From assembly GCF_900107685.1 (NCBI RefSeq), contig NZ_FNRQ01000002.1, positions 496,001-560,000 on the forward strand: DNA of 64,000 nt, read 5' to 3'. Shown here piece by piece: positions 43,145 to 52,253 of the stretch (positions are counted from its first letter, which is position 1; the number at the start of each line of letters is the position of its first letter). Below the pieces are notes generated by a model. It saw only the letters and a program-made list of their open reading frames with translations, had not been told where the DNA came from and searched no databases. This DNA comes from Paraburkholderia sartisoli (GTDB lineage Bacteria; Pseudomonadota; Gammaproteobacteria; Burkholderiales; Burkholderiaceae). The position numbers and the translations under genes are program-made.

Positions 43145-44227
43145 CTACAGACGTACACCGCCTGCTTCGTCAAACAGCGAAATATGCTCGCCGTCGAGCG
43201 TGAAGCCCGCGGCTTCGTCCACCGCGAACGATGTCTTGTCCTGCGCGATGGAAGCGATCTGATTGCCATGATAGTCGAGCCAGACGACCCGATGGTTGCC
43301 CATCGGCTCGACGAGCGAAACGGTTGCCGAGTGCGCCGCACCGGCTCCGGGCTTCACGTCTTCCGGGCGAATGCCAAGCACGCACGGCGTATTCGCATCC
43401 GGCATTGCCTTGAACGGATAGTGCGACACGTCCAGCGCCAGGTGCGAATGACGGAACCATACGCCGTTCTCGCGGCGCTCGATCTCACCCTTTAGCAGGT
43501 TCATCGGCGGCGAGCCGAGGAACGTCGCGACAAACAGGTTGTCGGGTTTCGCGTAGATCTGCGCGGGCGTGCCGATCTGCTGGATCACGCCGCCGCGCAT
43601 CACCGCCATGCGGGTCGCGAGCGTCATCGCTTCAACCTGATCGTGCGTCACGTAGATCATCGTCGCGCCGAGCTGCCTGTGCAGATGTTTCAGCTCGCGC
43701 CGCAATTCCGTGCGCAGCTTCGCGTCGAGATTCGACAGCGGTTCGTCGAACAGAAACACGTCGGCCTCGCGCACGATCGCGCGGCCGATTGCAACGCGCT
43801 GACGCTGCCCGCCCGAAAGCTGTGCCGGGCGACGCTTGAGCAGCGGCCCGAGTTGCAGCATTTCCGCGGCACGCCCGACACGGCGCGCGATTTCGTTTTT
43901 CGGCGTGCCGTTGATGCGCAGCGCGAACGAGAGATTGCGCTCGACGTTCATCGTCGGATACAACGCGTACGACTGAAACACGAGCGCGATGCGGCGGTCT
44001 TTCGGATCGGCCCACGTCATGTCCTGTCCGCCGATTTCGATGCTGCCGCCGGTCACGTCGATCAGGCCCGCGATGCTGTGCAGCAGCGTCGATTTCCCGC
44101 AACCCGACGGGCCGAGCAACACGAGAAATTCGCCCGGCTCGACATCCAGGTCAAGCGCTTCGATCACGGTATTCGCGCCGAGCTGGACCTTCAGGTTGCG
44201 GATCGACACATTCGACACGTTGGACAT
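43145..44227 (-). CDS. Carbohydrate ABC transporter ATPase (UgpC/MalK type)
   Basis: 360 residues. Walker A LLGPSGCGKSTLL, signature LSGGQRQRVAIGRAI, Walker B VFLFDEPLSNLDAKLR and the H-loop YVTHDQVEAMTLA, with the MalK-type regulatory OB-fold after about residue 235. It energises the permeases encoded immediately upstream. A three-base gap separates it from the preceding permease gene. Confidence 0.93.
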   Translation of the reverse strand: MSNVSNVSIRNLKVQLGANTVIEALDLDVEPGEFLVLLGPSGCGKSTLLHSIAGLIDVTGGSIEIGGQDMTWADPKDRRIALVFQSYALYPTMNVERNLSFALRINGTPKNEIARRVGRAAEMLQLGPLLKRRPAQLSGGQRQRVAIGRAIVREADVFLFDEPLSNLDAKLRTELRRELKHLHRQLGATMIYVTHDQVEAMTLATRMAVMRGGVIQQIGTPAQIYAKPDNLFVATFLGSPPMNLLKGEIERRENGVWFRHSHLALDVSHYPFKAMPDANTPCVLGIRPEDVKPGAGAAHSATVSLVEPMGNHRVVWLDYHGNQIASIAQDKTSFAVDEAAGFTLDGEHISLFDEAGGVRL

Positions 44228-44230
44228 GCG

Positions 44231-45142
44231 TTAGCCCTTGACTGCACCGGAAGCAATACCGCGAACGAACCAGCGGCCGGAAATAAAGTAAATCGCGAGC
44301 GGCACCATCGACGTGAGGATCGTCGCTGCCATGTTGACGTTATAGAGCCGCTCGCCGGTTGTCGTGTTGATGATGTTGTTCAGCTGCACGGTCATCGGCA
44401 GGTTCTTCGTGCCGGCGAACACGAGGCCGAGAATGAAGTCGTTCCAGATGCCGGTGACCTGCATGATGATCGCGACGACGATGATCGGCACCGACATCGG
44501 CAGCATCAGTTGCAGGAAGATGCGCCAGAAACCGCCGCCGTCGATGCGCGCCGCCTTGAAGAGCTCGAGCGGAATCGACGCATAGTAGTTGCGAAACAGC
44601 AGCGTCATCACGGGCATGCCAAAGATCGTATGAATCACGACGATGCCGGGCAATGAACTGAAGAGATGAACGCTGGCCAGCACGCGCACCAGCGGATACA
44701 CCATCACCTGCACGGGAATGAACGCACCGACCAGCAGGATCGCGAACAGCACACCCGCGCCACGCGGACGCCAGAACGACAGCGCATAGCCGTTCACCGC
44801 GCCGACGAAAATCGACAGGATGGTACCTGGCACCACGATGCGCACCGAGTTCCAGAAACCGACCCGGATGCCGTTGCAATCGAGGCCCGTACACGCGGAT
44901 TGCCATGCGGTGCTCCACGGTTCCAGCGTGAAATGAACCGGTAACGCAAGCAGGTGCCCAAGACGGATCTCGGACATCGGCTTGACCGACGTCACGAGCA
45001 TCACGTAAAGCGGCAGCAGGAAAAACAGCGCGGCGGTCAGCAAAAACGCGTAGACCCCCACGCGTGCCGGCGTGAAGCGCGAGCGCCGCCTGACAGCGGG
45101 AGCAGCAGGAACAGTGGAATGCGCGGGATGCGACACGTTCAT
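44231..45142 (-). CDS. Carbohydrate ABC transporter permease (MalG type)
   Basis: 303 residues, six predicted membrane helices. The CUT1 EAA loop is visible as YYASIPLELFKAARIDGGGFWRIFLQLMLP. Its start shares one base with the stop of the MalF-type permease (TGATG at 45140-45144). Together they form the inner-membrane channel. Confidence 0.93.
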   Translation of the reverse strand: MNVSHPAHSTVPAAPAVRRRSRFTPARVGVYAFLLTAALFFLLPLYVMLVTSVKPMSEIRLGHLLALPVHFTLEPWSTAWQSACTGLDCNGIRVGFWNSVRIVVPGTILSIFVGAVNGYALSFWRPRGAGVLFAILLVGAFIPVQVMVYPLVRVLASVHLFSSLPGIVVIHTIFGMPVMTLLFRNYYASIPLELFKAARIDGGGFWRIFLQLMLPMSVPIIVVAIIMQVTGIWNDFILGLVFAGTKNLPMTVQLNNIINTTTGERLYNVNMAATILTSMVPLAIYFISGRWFVRGIASGAVKG

Positions 45143-46050
45143 CAGACGTCCTTGCGCAAGGCGGCGCGGCTGCGCACATAGAAGAACGGCGCGAGAATCG
45201 CGAGCACTGTCGTGAGCAGCACGATCGAGGCCGCCGAGGCGAGCCCGATATTCGCGCGTCCAAACAGGTAGTCCATGATGAATTTCGCGGGCACTTCGCT
45301 GGCCGTGCCGGGACCGCCCTGCGTCATCGCGACCACCGCATCGTAGAGTTTCACGACCATCACGAACAGCAGCACGAACGCGGTTGAAATCGACGGCCCG
45401 AGCATCGGCACGACGATACTTGCATAGACACGCCAGCGCGGAATGCCGTCGATGCGCGCGGCTTTCCAGATTTCGTCATCGACGCCGCGCAGGCCCGCCA
45501 GCAGCAGCGCCATCACGAGACCGGACGCCTGCCAGACGGTCGCGATCACGAGCGTATAGATCACATGGTCCTGGTCGACGATCCAGTCGAAGCGGGCATG
45601 CGTGAAGCCGAGCTTGTGCAGGACTTGCTGAATCCCGAGCTGCGGATTCAGGATCCACTGCCACACGAGCCCGGTCGCGACAAACGACATCGCATACGGA
45701 TACAGAAACACCGTGCGCAGCGCGCCTTCCGCGACAACCCGCTGGTCGATAAAGATCGCGAGCAGCAGACCGATCACCATGCACGCGACGATAAAGCACG
45801 CGCCATAGATCACGATGTTCTGCAGCGACAACAGCCAGCGGTCGTTGTGAAAGAGCCGCACGTACTGCGTCACGCCCGCGAAGTCACCCGAAGGAAACGT
45901 TCGCGAATGGCTGAGCGAAACACGTGCGGTCCACAGCATCGTGCCCAGGTACGCGAACGCGACCGTGAGCACCATCGGTATCATTGCGACCCACGCAGCC
46001 AGCGGAAACCGCCTGCGTAGCCGGCGGGGTTGCAATGGAAGCGCGACCAT
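45142..46050 (-). CDS. Carbohydrate ABC transporter permease (MalF type)
   Basis: 302 residues, six membrane helices, with the conserved EAA loop GLRGVDDEIWKAARIDGIPRW. Second channel subunit of the sugar importer. It starts eight bases after the binding-protein gene stops. Confidence 0.93.
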   Translation of the reverse strand: MVALPLQPRRLRRRFPLAAWVAMIPMVLTVAFAYLGTMLWTARVSLSHSRTFPSGDFAGVTQYVRLFHNDRWLLSLQNIVIYGACFIVACMVIGLLLAIFIDQRVVAEGALRTVFLYPYAMSFVATGLVWQWILNPQLGIQQVLHKLGFTHARFDWIVDQDHVIYTLVIATVWQASGLVMALLLAGLRGVDDEIWKAARIDGIPRWRVYASIVVPMLGPSISTAFVLLFVMVVKLYDAVVAMTQGGPGTASEVPAKFIMDYLFGRANIGLASAASIVLLTTVLAILAPFFYVRSRAALRKDV

Positions 46051-46058
46051 CGCCGCCG

Positions 46059-47309
46059 TCAGCTCTTGAGCGCGCTGGCAAACGCCTTTTGCGCATCGTC
46101 GACCGACTGGTTCCTGTTCCAGAAGTTCGTGACCACGTCCGTCAGCGCGCCCTGCACGTCAGGCGGTATCAGCATTTCCGGATTCGGCAGCTGGCGCGAC
46201 TTGTCCTTCATGATCGCGATGCCCTCTTTCGCGCACATGTCGAGCGACGACTGATCGACATCGGGACGAATCGGAATCGAGCCTTTCTTCGCGCTGAACG
46301 CGACCTGCGCCTGCGGCGAGGTCATCACCGTGGCGAGCAGGTTCTGCGCCTTGATCGCCGTCGCATTGTCGGTCTTCGGGAAGACGAACACGTCGCCCGC
46401 CACCATGTAGGGCGACTTCGGACCAAAACCCGGGAAGCAGCCGAAGTCCTTGCCCGGCACCTGCTTCGCCGCCGAGAATTCACCCTTCGCCCAGTCGCCC
46501 ATGATCTGCACGCCGGCCTTGCCCGAAATCACGAGCGCGGTTGCGTCGTTCCAGTTGCGGCCCGGCGAGCCCGGATCGACGTAGTTATGCAGACGCTTGA
46601 ACGTGGTCATCACGTTCCTGAACGCAGCCGAGTTCACCGCGTTCTGGTCGCGATCGCGATACACCTTCAGATAAAGATCCGTTCCGCCGACGTCCGCAAG
46701 CACGGCGTCGAACGTGATTTTTTCCTGCCACGGCTGGCCGCCGAGCGCGAGCGGAATCACGCCTGCCGCTTTCAGTTTGTCGAGATCGCCGAGGAACTCA
46801 TCGAACGTCCTGGGTTCATCCGCGATACCCGCCTTCTGGAAGGCGGGCTTCGAATAGAAGAACCAGTTCTGCATGTGAATGTCGACGGGCGCCGCGTAGA
46901 AATGCCCGTTGACCTTGATGCTGTTCAGGATCGACTCCGGAAAGATCGCGTTCCAGTTTTCCTTTGCAGCCACGGTGTCGACGTTGTTCAAAAGACCCTG
47001 ATCGATCAGGTCATGAAACTGCTTCGACGTATTGAACTGGGCCGCCGTCGGCGGATCACCACCCACGATGCGGTTGATCGCCGTGGAGCGCGCCTGATCG
47101 GCGCCGGCTACCGCATTGTCGATCCATTGCCCCCCAGCCTTGTTATACGCATCGGCGAACTGGCGGATCGCGGCCGATTCGCCCCCTGACGTCCACCAGT
47201 GAATCACGTTGGCCTTGAGCGGCTCGGCGGCGTGGGCGGCCTGCGCTGCAAGACCGCCCATCGCGAGGGTCGCGACGATGCCGGCGAGTATCTTTCTTCT
47301 ACTGTTCAT
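46059..47309 (-). CDS. Sugar-binding periplasmic protein (CUT1)
   Basis: 416 residues. Signal peptide MNSRRKILAGIVATLAMGGL...AHA, and a mature solute-binding fold of the SBP_bac_1 type (VIHWWTSGGESAAIRQFADAYN, WIDNAVAG, VAGDVFVFPKTDNATAIKAQ). The ribosome site GGAGGAGACGGA fixes the start. It captures the sugar for the MalF/MalG permeases. With a GH1 enzyme in the operon, a beta-glucoside such as cellobiose is likely, which is inference. Confidence 0.93.
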   Translation of the reverse strand: MNSRRKILAGIVATLAMGGLAAQAAHAAEPLKANVIHWWTSGGESAAIRQFADAYNKAGGQWIDNAVAGADQARSTAINRIVGGDPPTAAQFNTSKQFHDLIDQGLLNNVDTVAAKENWNAIFPESILNSIKVNGHFYAAPVDIHMQNWFFYSKPAFQKAGIADEPRTFDEFLGDLDKLKAAGVIPLALGGQPWQEKITFDAVLADVGGTDLYLKVYRDRDQNAVNSAAFRNVMTTFKRLHNYVDPGSPGRNWNDATALVISGKAGVQIMGDWAKGEFSAAKQVPGKDFGCFPGFGPKSPYMVAGDVFVFPKTDNATAIKAQNLLATVMTSPQAQVAFSAKKGSIPIRPDVDQSSLDMCAKEGIAIMKDKSRQLPNPEMLIPPDVQGALTDVVTNFWNRNQSVDDAQKAFASALKS

Positions 47310-47375
47310 TCCGTCTCCTCCAGGCTTTGCGCCCGTGTTTCCAGACCGATACAGGGACAACCGGAAATAACCCGC

Positions 47376-48755
47376 TCAGGCGCGTGCGGCGCGCTCCTTC
47401 AGAAACTTCGCGATCAGTTCGGCACTGCGCTTGAAGGTGCGCTTCTGCGTATCGTAATCGACATGTACGATACCAAAGCGGCGCTCATAGCCAAACGCCC
47501 ATTCGAAGTTGTCCATCAGCGACCACACGAAGTAGCCGCGAATATCCACGCCTTTTTTGATCGCTTCGTCGACGGCGGCAAGGTGGCGCTTGAGAAACGC
47601 AATGCGCTGCGCGTCGTCGACACGGCCATCGATCACGTTGTCATTCGACGCCATGCCGTTTTCCGTGATGTAGATGGGCGGCAAGGTGGCATAGGTTTCG
47701 TTAAATCCGGTCAGCAGATCGCGCAAACCGTCCGGATACACCTCCCAGCCCATCTGCGTGCGCTCGACGCCTTCCAGCGGCACTTCCGTGAAGCCGTGCG
47801 CGCCGTCGCTCTTCACGTTCGTGCGGAAGTAATAGTTGATGCCGAGGAAATCGAGCGGCGCGGCGATCGTCTTCATGTCGCCTTGCAGCACGAGCGGATC
47901 GGTACCCGGCCACAGTTCGAACAGGTCTTCCGGATACGCGCCCTTGAGCAGCGGATCGAGAATCCATGCGTTGTGCTGCACCTCGAAGAGATGCGCGGCA
48001 CGGCGGTCGGCGGCACTGCCGGAATCCGGCGTGCCGCGCCCGATGTTGGCGACGATACCCTTTAGCGACGCCGGATCGTTCGCACGCAGCACCGGCATCG
48101 CCATGCCGTGCGCGAGCAGCAGATGATGCATCGCCTGCGTCGCAAAGCGGCCGTTCGCGAGACCCGGCGCGTGATGGCCGTTGCCGTAGCCGAGAAACGC
48201 CGAGCACCACGGCTCGTTCAGCGTCATCCATGCATCGACCTGACCCGCGAGTTCACGGCTCATCAGATCGGCGTAATCGGTAAAGCGGTACGCCACGTCG
48301 CGATTGAGCCAGCCGCCGCGATCTTCCAGATGCTGCGGCAAGTCCCAGTGATAAAGCGTGACGAACGTCTTGAGGCCCTTCTCCTTCAGGCGGCCCAGCA
48401 GGCGCCTGTAGAAATCGAGACCTTTCTGGTTCGGGCGGCCGGCTTCGTCCATGACGCGCGGCCACGCAATCGACAGACGGTACGCGTCGACGTTCAACGC
48501 CGACAGCATGTCGAGATCGCTTTCCCAGCGGTTGTAGTGGTCACAGGCGACAGCGCCCGTGTCGCCCGCCAGCACCTTGCCGGGAAGCGCCGAGAACGTG
48601 TCCCAGATCGACGGCAGGCGGCCGTCTTTCTGCGCGGCGCCTTCGATCTGGTAAGCGGCAGTCGCCGCGCCCAGCAGGAAATCCTTGCGCCAGAGCGCGG
48701 AATCGGACGGCGGCGAAAACACGTCGTCAGACAGAGCAGATACGTCGTTTGCCAC
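47376..48755 (-). CDS. GH1 beta-glucosidase
   Basis: 459 residues from a GTG at 48755, preceded by AGGAGA. Glycoside hydrolase family 1 (alpha/beta barrel): acid/base Glu181 in TLNEP and nucleophile Glu365 in ITENG, plus FLLGAATAAYQIEGA and the aglycone/glucose-binding WSLMDNFEWAFGY. No signal peptide, so it cleaves imported beta-glucosides in the cytoplasm. First gene of the sugar operon, downstream of the 16-bp palindrome. Confidence 0.93.
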   Translation of the reverse strand: MANDVSALSDDVFSPPSDSALWRKDFLLGAATAAYQIEGAAQKDGRLPSIWDTFSALPGKVLAGDTGAVACDHYNRWESDLDMLSALNVDAYRLSIAWPRVMDEAGRPNQKGLDFYRRLLGRLKEKGLKTFVTLYHWDLPQHLEDRGGWLNRDVAYRFTDYADLMSRELAGQVDAWMTLNEPWCSAFLGYGNGHHAPGLANGRFATQAMHHLLLAHGMAMPVLRANDPASLKGIVANIGRGTPDSGSAADRRAAHLFEVQHNAWILDPLLKGAYPEDLFELWPGTDPLVLQGDMKTIAAPLDFLGINYYFRTNVKSDGAHGFTEVPLEGVERTQMGWEVYPDGLRDLLTGFNETYATLPPIYITENGMASNDNVIDGRVDDAQRIAFLKRHLAAVDEAIKKGVDIRGYFVWSLMDNFEWAFGYERRFGIVHVDYDTQKRTFKRSAELIAKFLKERAARA

Positions 48756-48803
48756 GGATTCTCCTGCACGCATTCGTTTGAACGGATCGTTGCGGGGCGC
48801 GAA

Positions 48804-48819
48804 GTGGAAGCGCTTCCAC
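48804..48819. promoter_or_regulatory. 16-bp perfect palindrome, LacI-type operator
   Basis: GTGGAAGC and GCTTCCAC form a perfect palindrome with the central CG expected for LacI-family sites, 49 bp before the GH1 start. Most likely bound by the LacI protein at 42095. Confidence 0.8.
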
Positions 48820-49048
48820 AAGACGTGCAAAAGATAGCAGCGCGCAATTCGTCGCAGCAATCAGGGTTTGTCTTTAGAACGCGCACGGGAAATCCTCGCG
48901 GCGCGGCGTCGAGGCCGGATGCACACATGCGTCGGGACAAGGTCACCGGACTTCGCAAAAATGATGCGCGACAGCAACGCTGAAACAGCGCACACTCGGG
49001 AGTTACGAGGACCAACGGGTCAGCGATACACGCAACGGGAGTAGCGTC

Positions 49049-49189
49049 ATGGCAAAAGGTCAACTACGCAGCAATCGCGAAGTCAAAAAGCCCAAACAGG
49101 CAAAGAAAACCGCACCGGCTTCGACACCGTTCGGCTCGACGCCGATCAAGGTAGCGCCCCACGTCGCCGAAGCGCAGAAAAAGCGCTGA
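49049..49189 (+). CDS. 46-residue basic hypothetical protein
   Basis: From the ATG at 49049 the frame encodes 46 residues: MAKGQLRSNREVKKPKQAKK, then TAPASTPFGSTPIKVAPHV and a basic end EAQKKR. Nine of its residues are Lys, so it may bind nucleic acid. GGGAG lies upstream. I recall similar short proteins in many Burkholderia genomes, all without known function. Confidence 0.75.
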   Translation: MAKGQLRSNREVKKPKQAKKTAPASTPFGSTPIKVAPHVAEAQKKR

Positions 49190-49328
49190 TTCATCGCATG
49201 ACCGGGCGGCTACGCCGTCCGGGTTTCGCGAACGTCGCTCGACGTTCGCACCGCACGCCTTGCCTTCAACGCATCGTTTTCCTTCCGCGGATCGTCAGCA
49301 CGACCGGCAGCGCATGTCAGCGTGAATG

Positions 49329-50210
49329 CTACGTTGCGCGCGCCGGAAACTTCGCGCGCCACACGCCTTCGAGCGAATACACCGCCAGCGCGATCCAGAT
49401 CGCGCCATAGCCGGTCAACTGCGCGCCGCTGAACGGCTCGCGATAGATCGCGACGCCGATCAGCAGTTGCAGGGTCGGCGTCACATACTGGATCAGGCCG
49501 AGCATCGAGTAGGGAATGCGGCGTGCGCCGGCCGCGAACAGCAACAGCGGAATCGCGGTGATCGGCCCCGCCATCGCCAGCAACGTCTGAACGCCCCACG
49601 AAGCGCTGACAAACGCGTTGTCGCCCTGCGCGGCGAGCAACGCCAGATACAGCACCGCGACCGGAAAGAGCAGCACGGTTTCAAGCGTCAACCCTTCGAG
49701 CGCGCCGAGCTTCGCGGTCTTGCGCAGCAGCCCGTAACCCGCGAAGCTCACCGCGAGCGTCAGACTGATCCACGGCAAACGCCCGTTCTCCCACGTGAGC
49801 CACACGACGCCGGCGGTCGCGATCGCAACCGCGAACCACTGCATGCGCCGCAGACGCTCGTCGAGAAACGCGAGCCCGAACAGCACATTGATCAGCGGAT
49901 TGATGAAGTACCCGAGACTCGCCTCCACGATATGACCCGCGTTGACGGCCCAGATATAGACACCCCAGTTCGTCGACAGCAGCACGGCGCTTGCCGCGAA
50001 GCGCGCAAGCAGACGCCGGTCGCGCAGCACCGGTCCAAGCCAGCGCCACTGCATGCGCACGGTCAGCACGATAAAGAGAAACAGCATCGACCACACCATC
50101 CGGTGCGCAAGCATTTCGAGCGCGGCGATCTGGTGCAACGACTTGAAGTAGAGCGGAAACAGGCCCCACAACGTAAAAGCGAGCAATGCGTAAGCGACGC
50201 CGGGATTCAT
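49329..50210 (-). CDS. rarD: EamA-family transporter RarD
   Basis: 293 residues with ten hydrophobic helices in two EamA repeats. Signature RarD sequences are FPLYFKSLHQIAALEMLAHR, TNWGVYIWAVNAGHIVEASLGYFINPL and GLIQYVTPTLQLLIGV. RarD-type proteins are putative drug/metabolite exporters; a chloramphenicol link is known only by name. Monocistronic here. The ATG at 50210 has a weak upstream purine patch. Confidence 0.92.
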   Translation of the reverse strand: MNPGVAYALLAFTLWGLFPLYFKSLHQIAALEMLAHRMVWSMLFLFIVLTVRMQWRWLGPVLRDRRLLARFAASAVLLSTNWGVYIWAVNAGHIVEASLGYFINPLINVLFGLAFLDERLRRMQWFAVAIATAGVVWLTWENGRLPWISLTLAVSFAGYGLLRKTAKLGALEGLTLETVLLFPVAVLYLALLAAQGDNAFVSASWGVQTLLAMAGPITAIPLLLFAAGARRIPYSMLGLIQYVTPTLQLLIGVAIYREPFSGAQLTGYGAIWIALAVYSLEGVWRAKFPARAT

Positions 50211-50367
50211 TTTTATCGGACTTGCTGGTGAGCTGCGGGGTGAGCGACCCGCTTGTTGACGGACATCCGGACGACGGGCGCCTGGACGGGAAGTGCCGCT
50301 TCCGGTGATCCGGCACGTGGGTGTTCAGGATATTCGAATTCGGTGATGGGATTCCGGCCATTTTCCC

Positions 50368-50517
50368 ATGCGCATTACCATCGACGCACCTGTCGATACC
50401 GTCGAAGGCGACGTCGTTCTGATACACACATTTTCATATCAACTGGCAGAAGATGCGCCGGTCCGCGTCCTTCACAACAGCGTCACGCACGGACACGAAA
50501 TATATATCGCGTCGTGA
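50368..50517 (+). CDS. Possible 49-residue small protein
   Basis: The ATG at 50368 opens a frame reading MRITIDAPVDTVEGDVVLIH and ending VTHGHEIYIAS before the TGA at 50515-50517. Composition is protein-like and codon use is normal, but no good ribosome site is visible and the 3' end overlaps the dyad element. It may be real or chance. Confidence 0.4.
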   Translation: MRITIDAPVDTVEGDVVLIHTFSYQLAEDAPVRVLHNSVTHGHEIYIAS

Positions 50518-50519
50518 TA
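50505..50519 (+). promoter_or_regulatory. TATCGCGTCGTGATA dyad, site B, before HiPIP
   Basis: Same motif as sites at 20704, 55001 and 62761. The right half runs into TGATAGAATT, an extended -10-like element. It lies 220 bp before the HiPIP start. Confidence 0.6.
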
Positions 50520-50738
50520 GAATTATTCAGGCATCGGCGTCATCCAGCCGATGTCGACGAAATCACAAAACACGCTGATTTCAAGGCACGCGAAGCGCCA
50601 GCGATCCGGTTATCCCATCGGTGGATATAGCGTGTGTTGTCCGGTCTTCGATGGATCGACAGGATCCGGTCAACGTGACCGGACAAAGGGCGACACGCCT
50701 TGCACCCGTCGGCTCCATTTTCTACAGGAGCCCATGTC

Positions 50739-51050
50739 ATGGCCCTCTCTCGCCGGCGTTTCATGATACTTGCCGCATCCGTCGCATCAACGACGGTTCT
50801 TTCCACTGAGTCGCGCGCCGACGCCCCGTTGCTTGCCGAGAGCGATCCGACCGCACTGGCGCTTGGCTACAAGGCGGACGCTGCAAAAGTGGACAAGACC
50901 AAATTCCCCCGGTTTCAGGTCGGACAGACCTGCGCCAACTGCCAGCTGTATCAGGGCAAGCCTGGTTCGGTGACCGGCCCCTGCCCGACCTACGGCGGCA
51001 AGCTCGTTTATGCCAAGGGATGGTGTAACGCCTACGTGAAAAAGGCCTGA
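50739..51050 (+). CDS. High-potential iron-sulfur protein (HiPIP)
   Basis: 103 residues. Tat-type signal SRRRFMILAASV, cleavage expected before the mature part near residue 29. The four cluster ligands are Cys65, Cys68, Cys82 and Cys96 in the HiPIP spacing (CANC, PCP, WCNAY). A periplasmic [4Fe-4S] electron carrier, often feeding oxidases or denitrification enzymes. It carries the TATCACG-type dyad upstream and is followed by a transporter gene. Confidence 0.9.
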   Translation: MALSRRRFMILAASVASTTVLSTESRADAPLLAESDPTALALGYKADAAKVDKTKFPRFQVGQTCANCQLYQGKPGSVTGPCPTYGGKLVYAKGWCNAYVKKA

Positions 51051-51150
51051 AGCCGGCGCGCCGATGCTCAGCCACATGCAGTCGAATCTGGTTGCATGAG
51101 CAAGCAACCGGCGAAGCGTCGAAGGGCGCGAGGGCGCGAGGGGCCAACGA

Positions 51151-52191
51151 ATGTCGACGTTCGATCCTGGTCAATCCTGGCTGCGGGAGTTTCCACCGAC
51201 GGCCTTCGCGATGGTCATGGCGACGGGCATCGTCTCGATCGCGGCGCATCTCCTCGGCTACGACACCGTTGGATGGATTCTGCTCGGCATCAATGCCGTG
51301 GCCTGGCCCGTCCTGCTTGCCATCACGCTATGCCGCCTTCTGCGCTATCCGCGTGCGGTGCATGCCGATATCGTCGATCACGGCCGCGGGCCGGGTTTTC
51401 TCACGCTCGTCGCGGCGACCGCGGTACTCGGCAGCCAGCTGTCGGCGTATCGTGTCCTGCCACAAGCGTTGCCGTGGCTGCTGGGTCTCGCAGCCGGGCT
51501 CTGGCTCGTCGTCGCGTATACGTTCCTCGCCGCCATGACCATCGGACAGAGGAAGCCCGGTCTGCACGCCGGACTCAATGGAACGTGGCTGCTGCTCGTC
51601 GTCGCCACCGAATCCATTGCGGTCCTCGCGACGGCCGTCTCATCGCGCCATGGCGCCTCCGTGCCACTCGACCTGCTGGCGCTCGCGGCGTGGCTGCTCG
51701 GCGGCAGTCTATACATGATGCTGATCACGCTGATTTTCTATCGATGGTGCTTCGTGCCCATGAGGGCCGCGGACCTCACGGAGCCGTGGTGGATCAACAT
51801 GGGCGCGATGGCCATTACCACGTTCGCCGGCAGCCGCCTCATCCTGGCGAGGCACGACCTGGCGGGCTGGCCGGGCGACGGCCAACTCGTGCTGCTGGTC
51901 CTGACTACCGCGTGCTGGGCCATGGCGACATTCTGGATTCCCCTGCTCGCGGCCCTCTTCATCGAGAAGCACGTCATCATCGGCGATCCGGTGTACTACA
52001 CGGCGGCCGAATGGTCCGTTGTCTTTCCACTCGGCATGTACGCTGCCGCCACCTACGCTTATGCCGGTGCCGCCCATCTTCCTTTTCTCGCCAGCGTCGC
52101 GAGGATCACCATTCTGATCGCCTTCGCGACGTGGATTCTGGCCGCAATCGGGCTGCTGCGCTCGGCCTTCAGACTGGTCAGCGGGAAATGA
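51151..52191 (+). CDS. TDT/SLAC1-family transporter (TehA-like)
   Basis: 346 residues with ten membrane helices, starting FPPTAFAMVMATGIVSIAA, the first-helix signature of the tellurite-resistance/dicarboxylate transporter (TDT) and SLAC1 anion channel family. Substrate could be an anion such as chloride, malate or sulfite. It lies 100 bp after the HiPIP gene on the same strand. The start follows the GAGGGGCC purine tract. Confidence 0.85.
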   Translation: MSTFDPGQSWLREFPPTAFAMVMATGIVSIAAHLLGYDTVGWILLGINAVAWPVLLAITLCRLLRYPRAVHADIVDHGRGPGFLTLVAATAVLGSQLSAYRVLPQALPWLLGLAAGLWLVVAYTFLAAMTIGQRKPGLHAGLNGTWLLLVVATESIAVLATAVSSRHGASVPLDLLALAAWLLGGSLYMMLITLIFYRWCFVPMRAADLTEPWWINMGAMAITTFAGSRLILARHDLAGWPGDGQLVLLVLTTACWAMATFWIPLLAALFIEKHVIIGDPVYYTAAEWSVVFPLGMYAAATYAYAGAAHLPFLASVARITILIAFATWILAAIGLLRSAFRLVSGK

Positions 52192-52253
52192 CGAACCGTC
52201 ACAGTTGATCGTGCTGGCCCATATGTCCGGCACTTTCGTTGCGTTGTTCCGCT

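Larger units (their letters stand above)
50211..50738. other. Regulatory region upstream of the HiPIP gene
   Basis: About 530 bp. It holds a possible 49-residue ORF (50368-50517) and the TATCGCGTCGTGATA dyad at 50505-50519. Otherwise no gene is seen. Confidence 0.5.
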
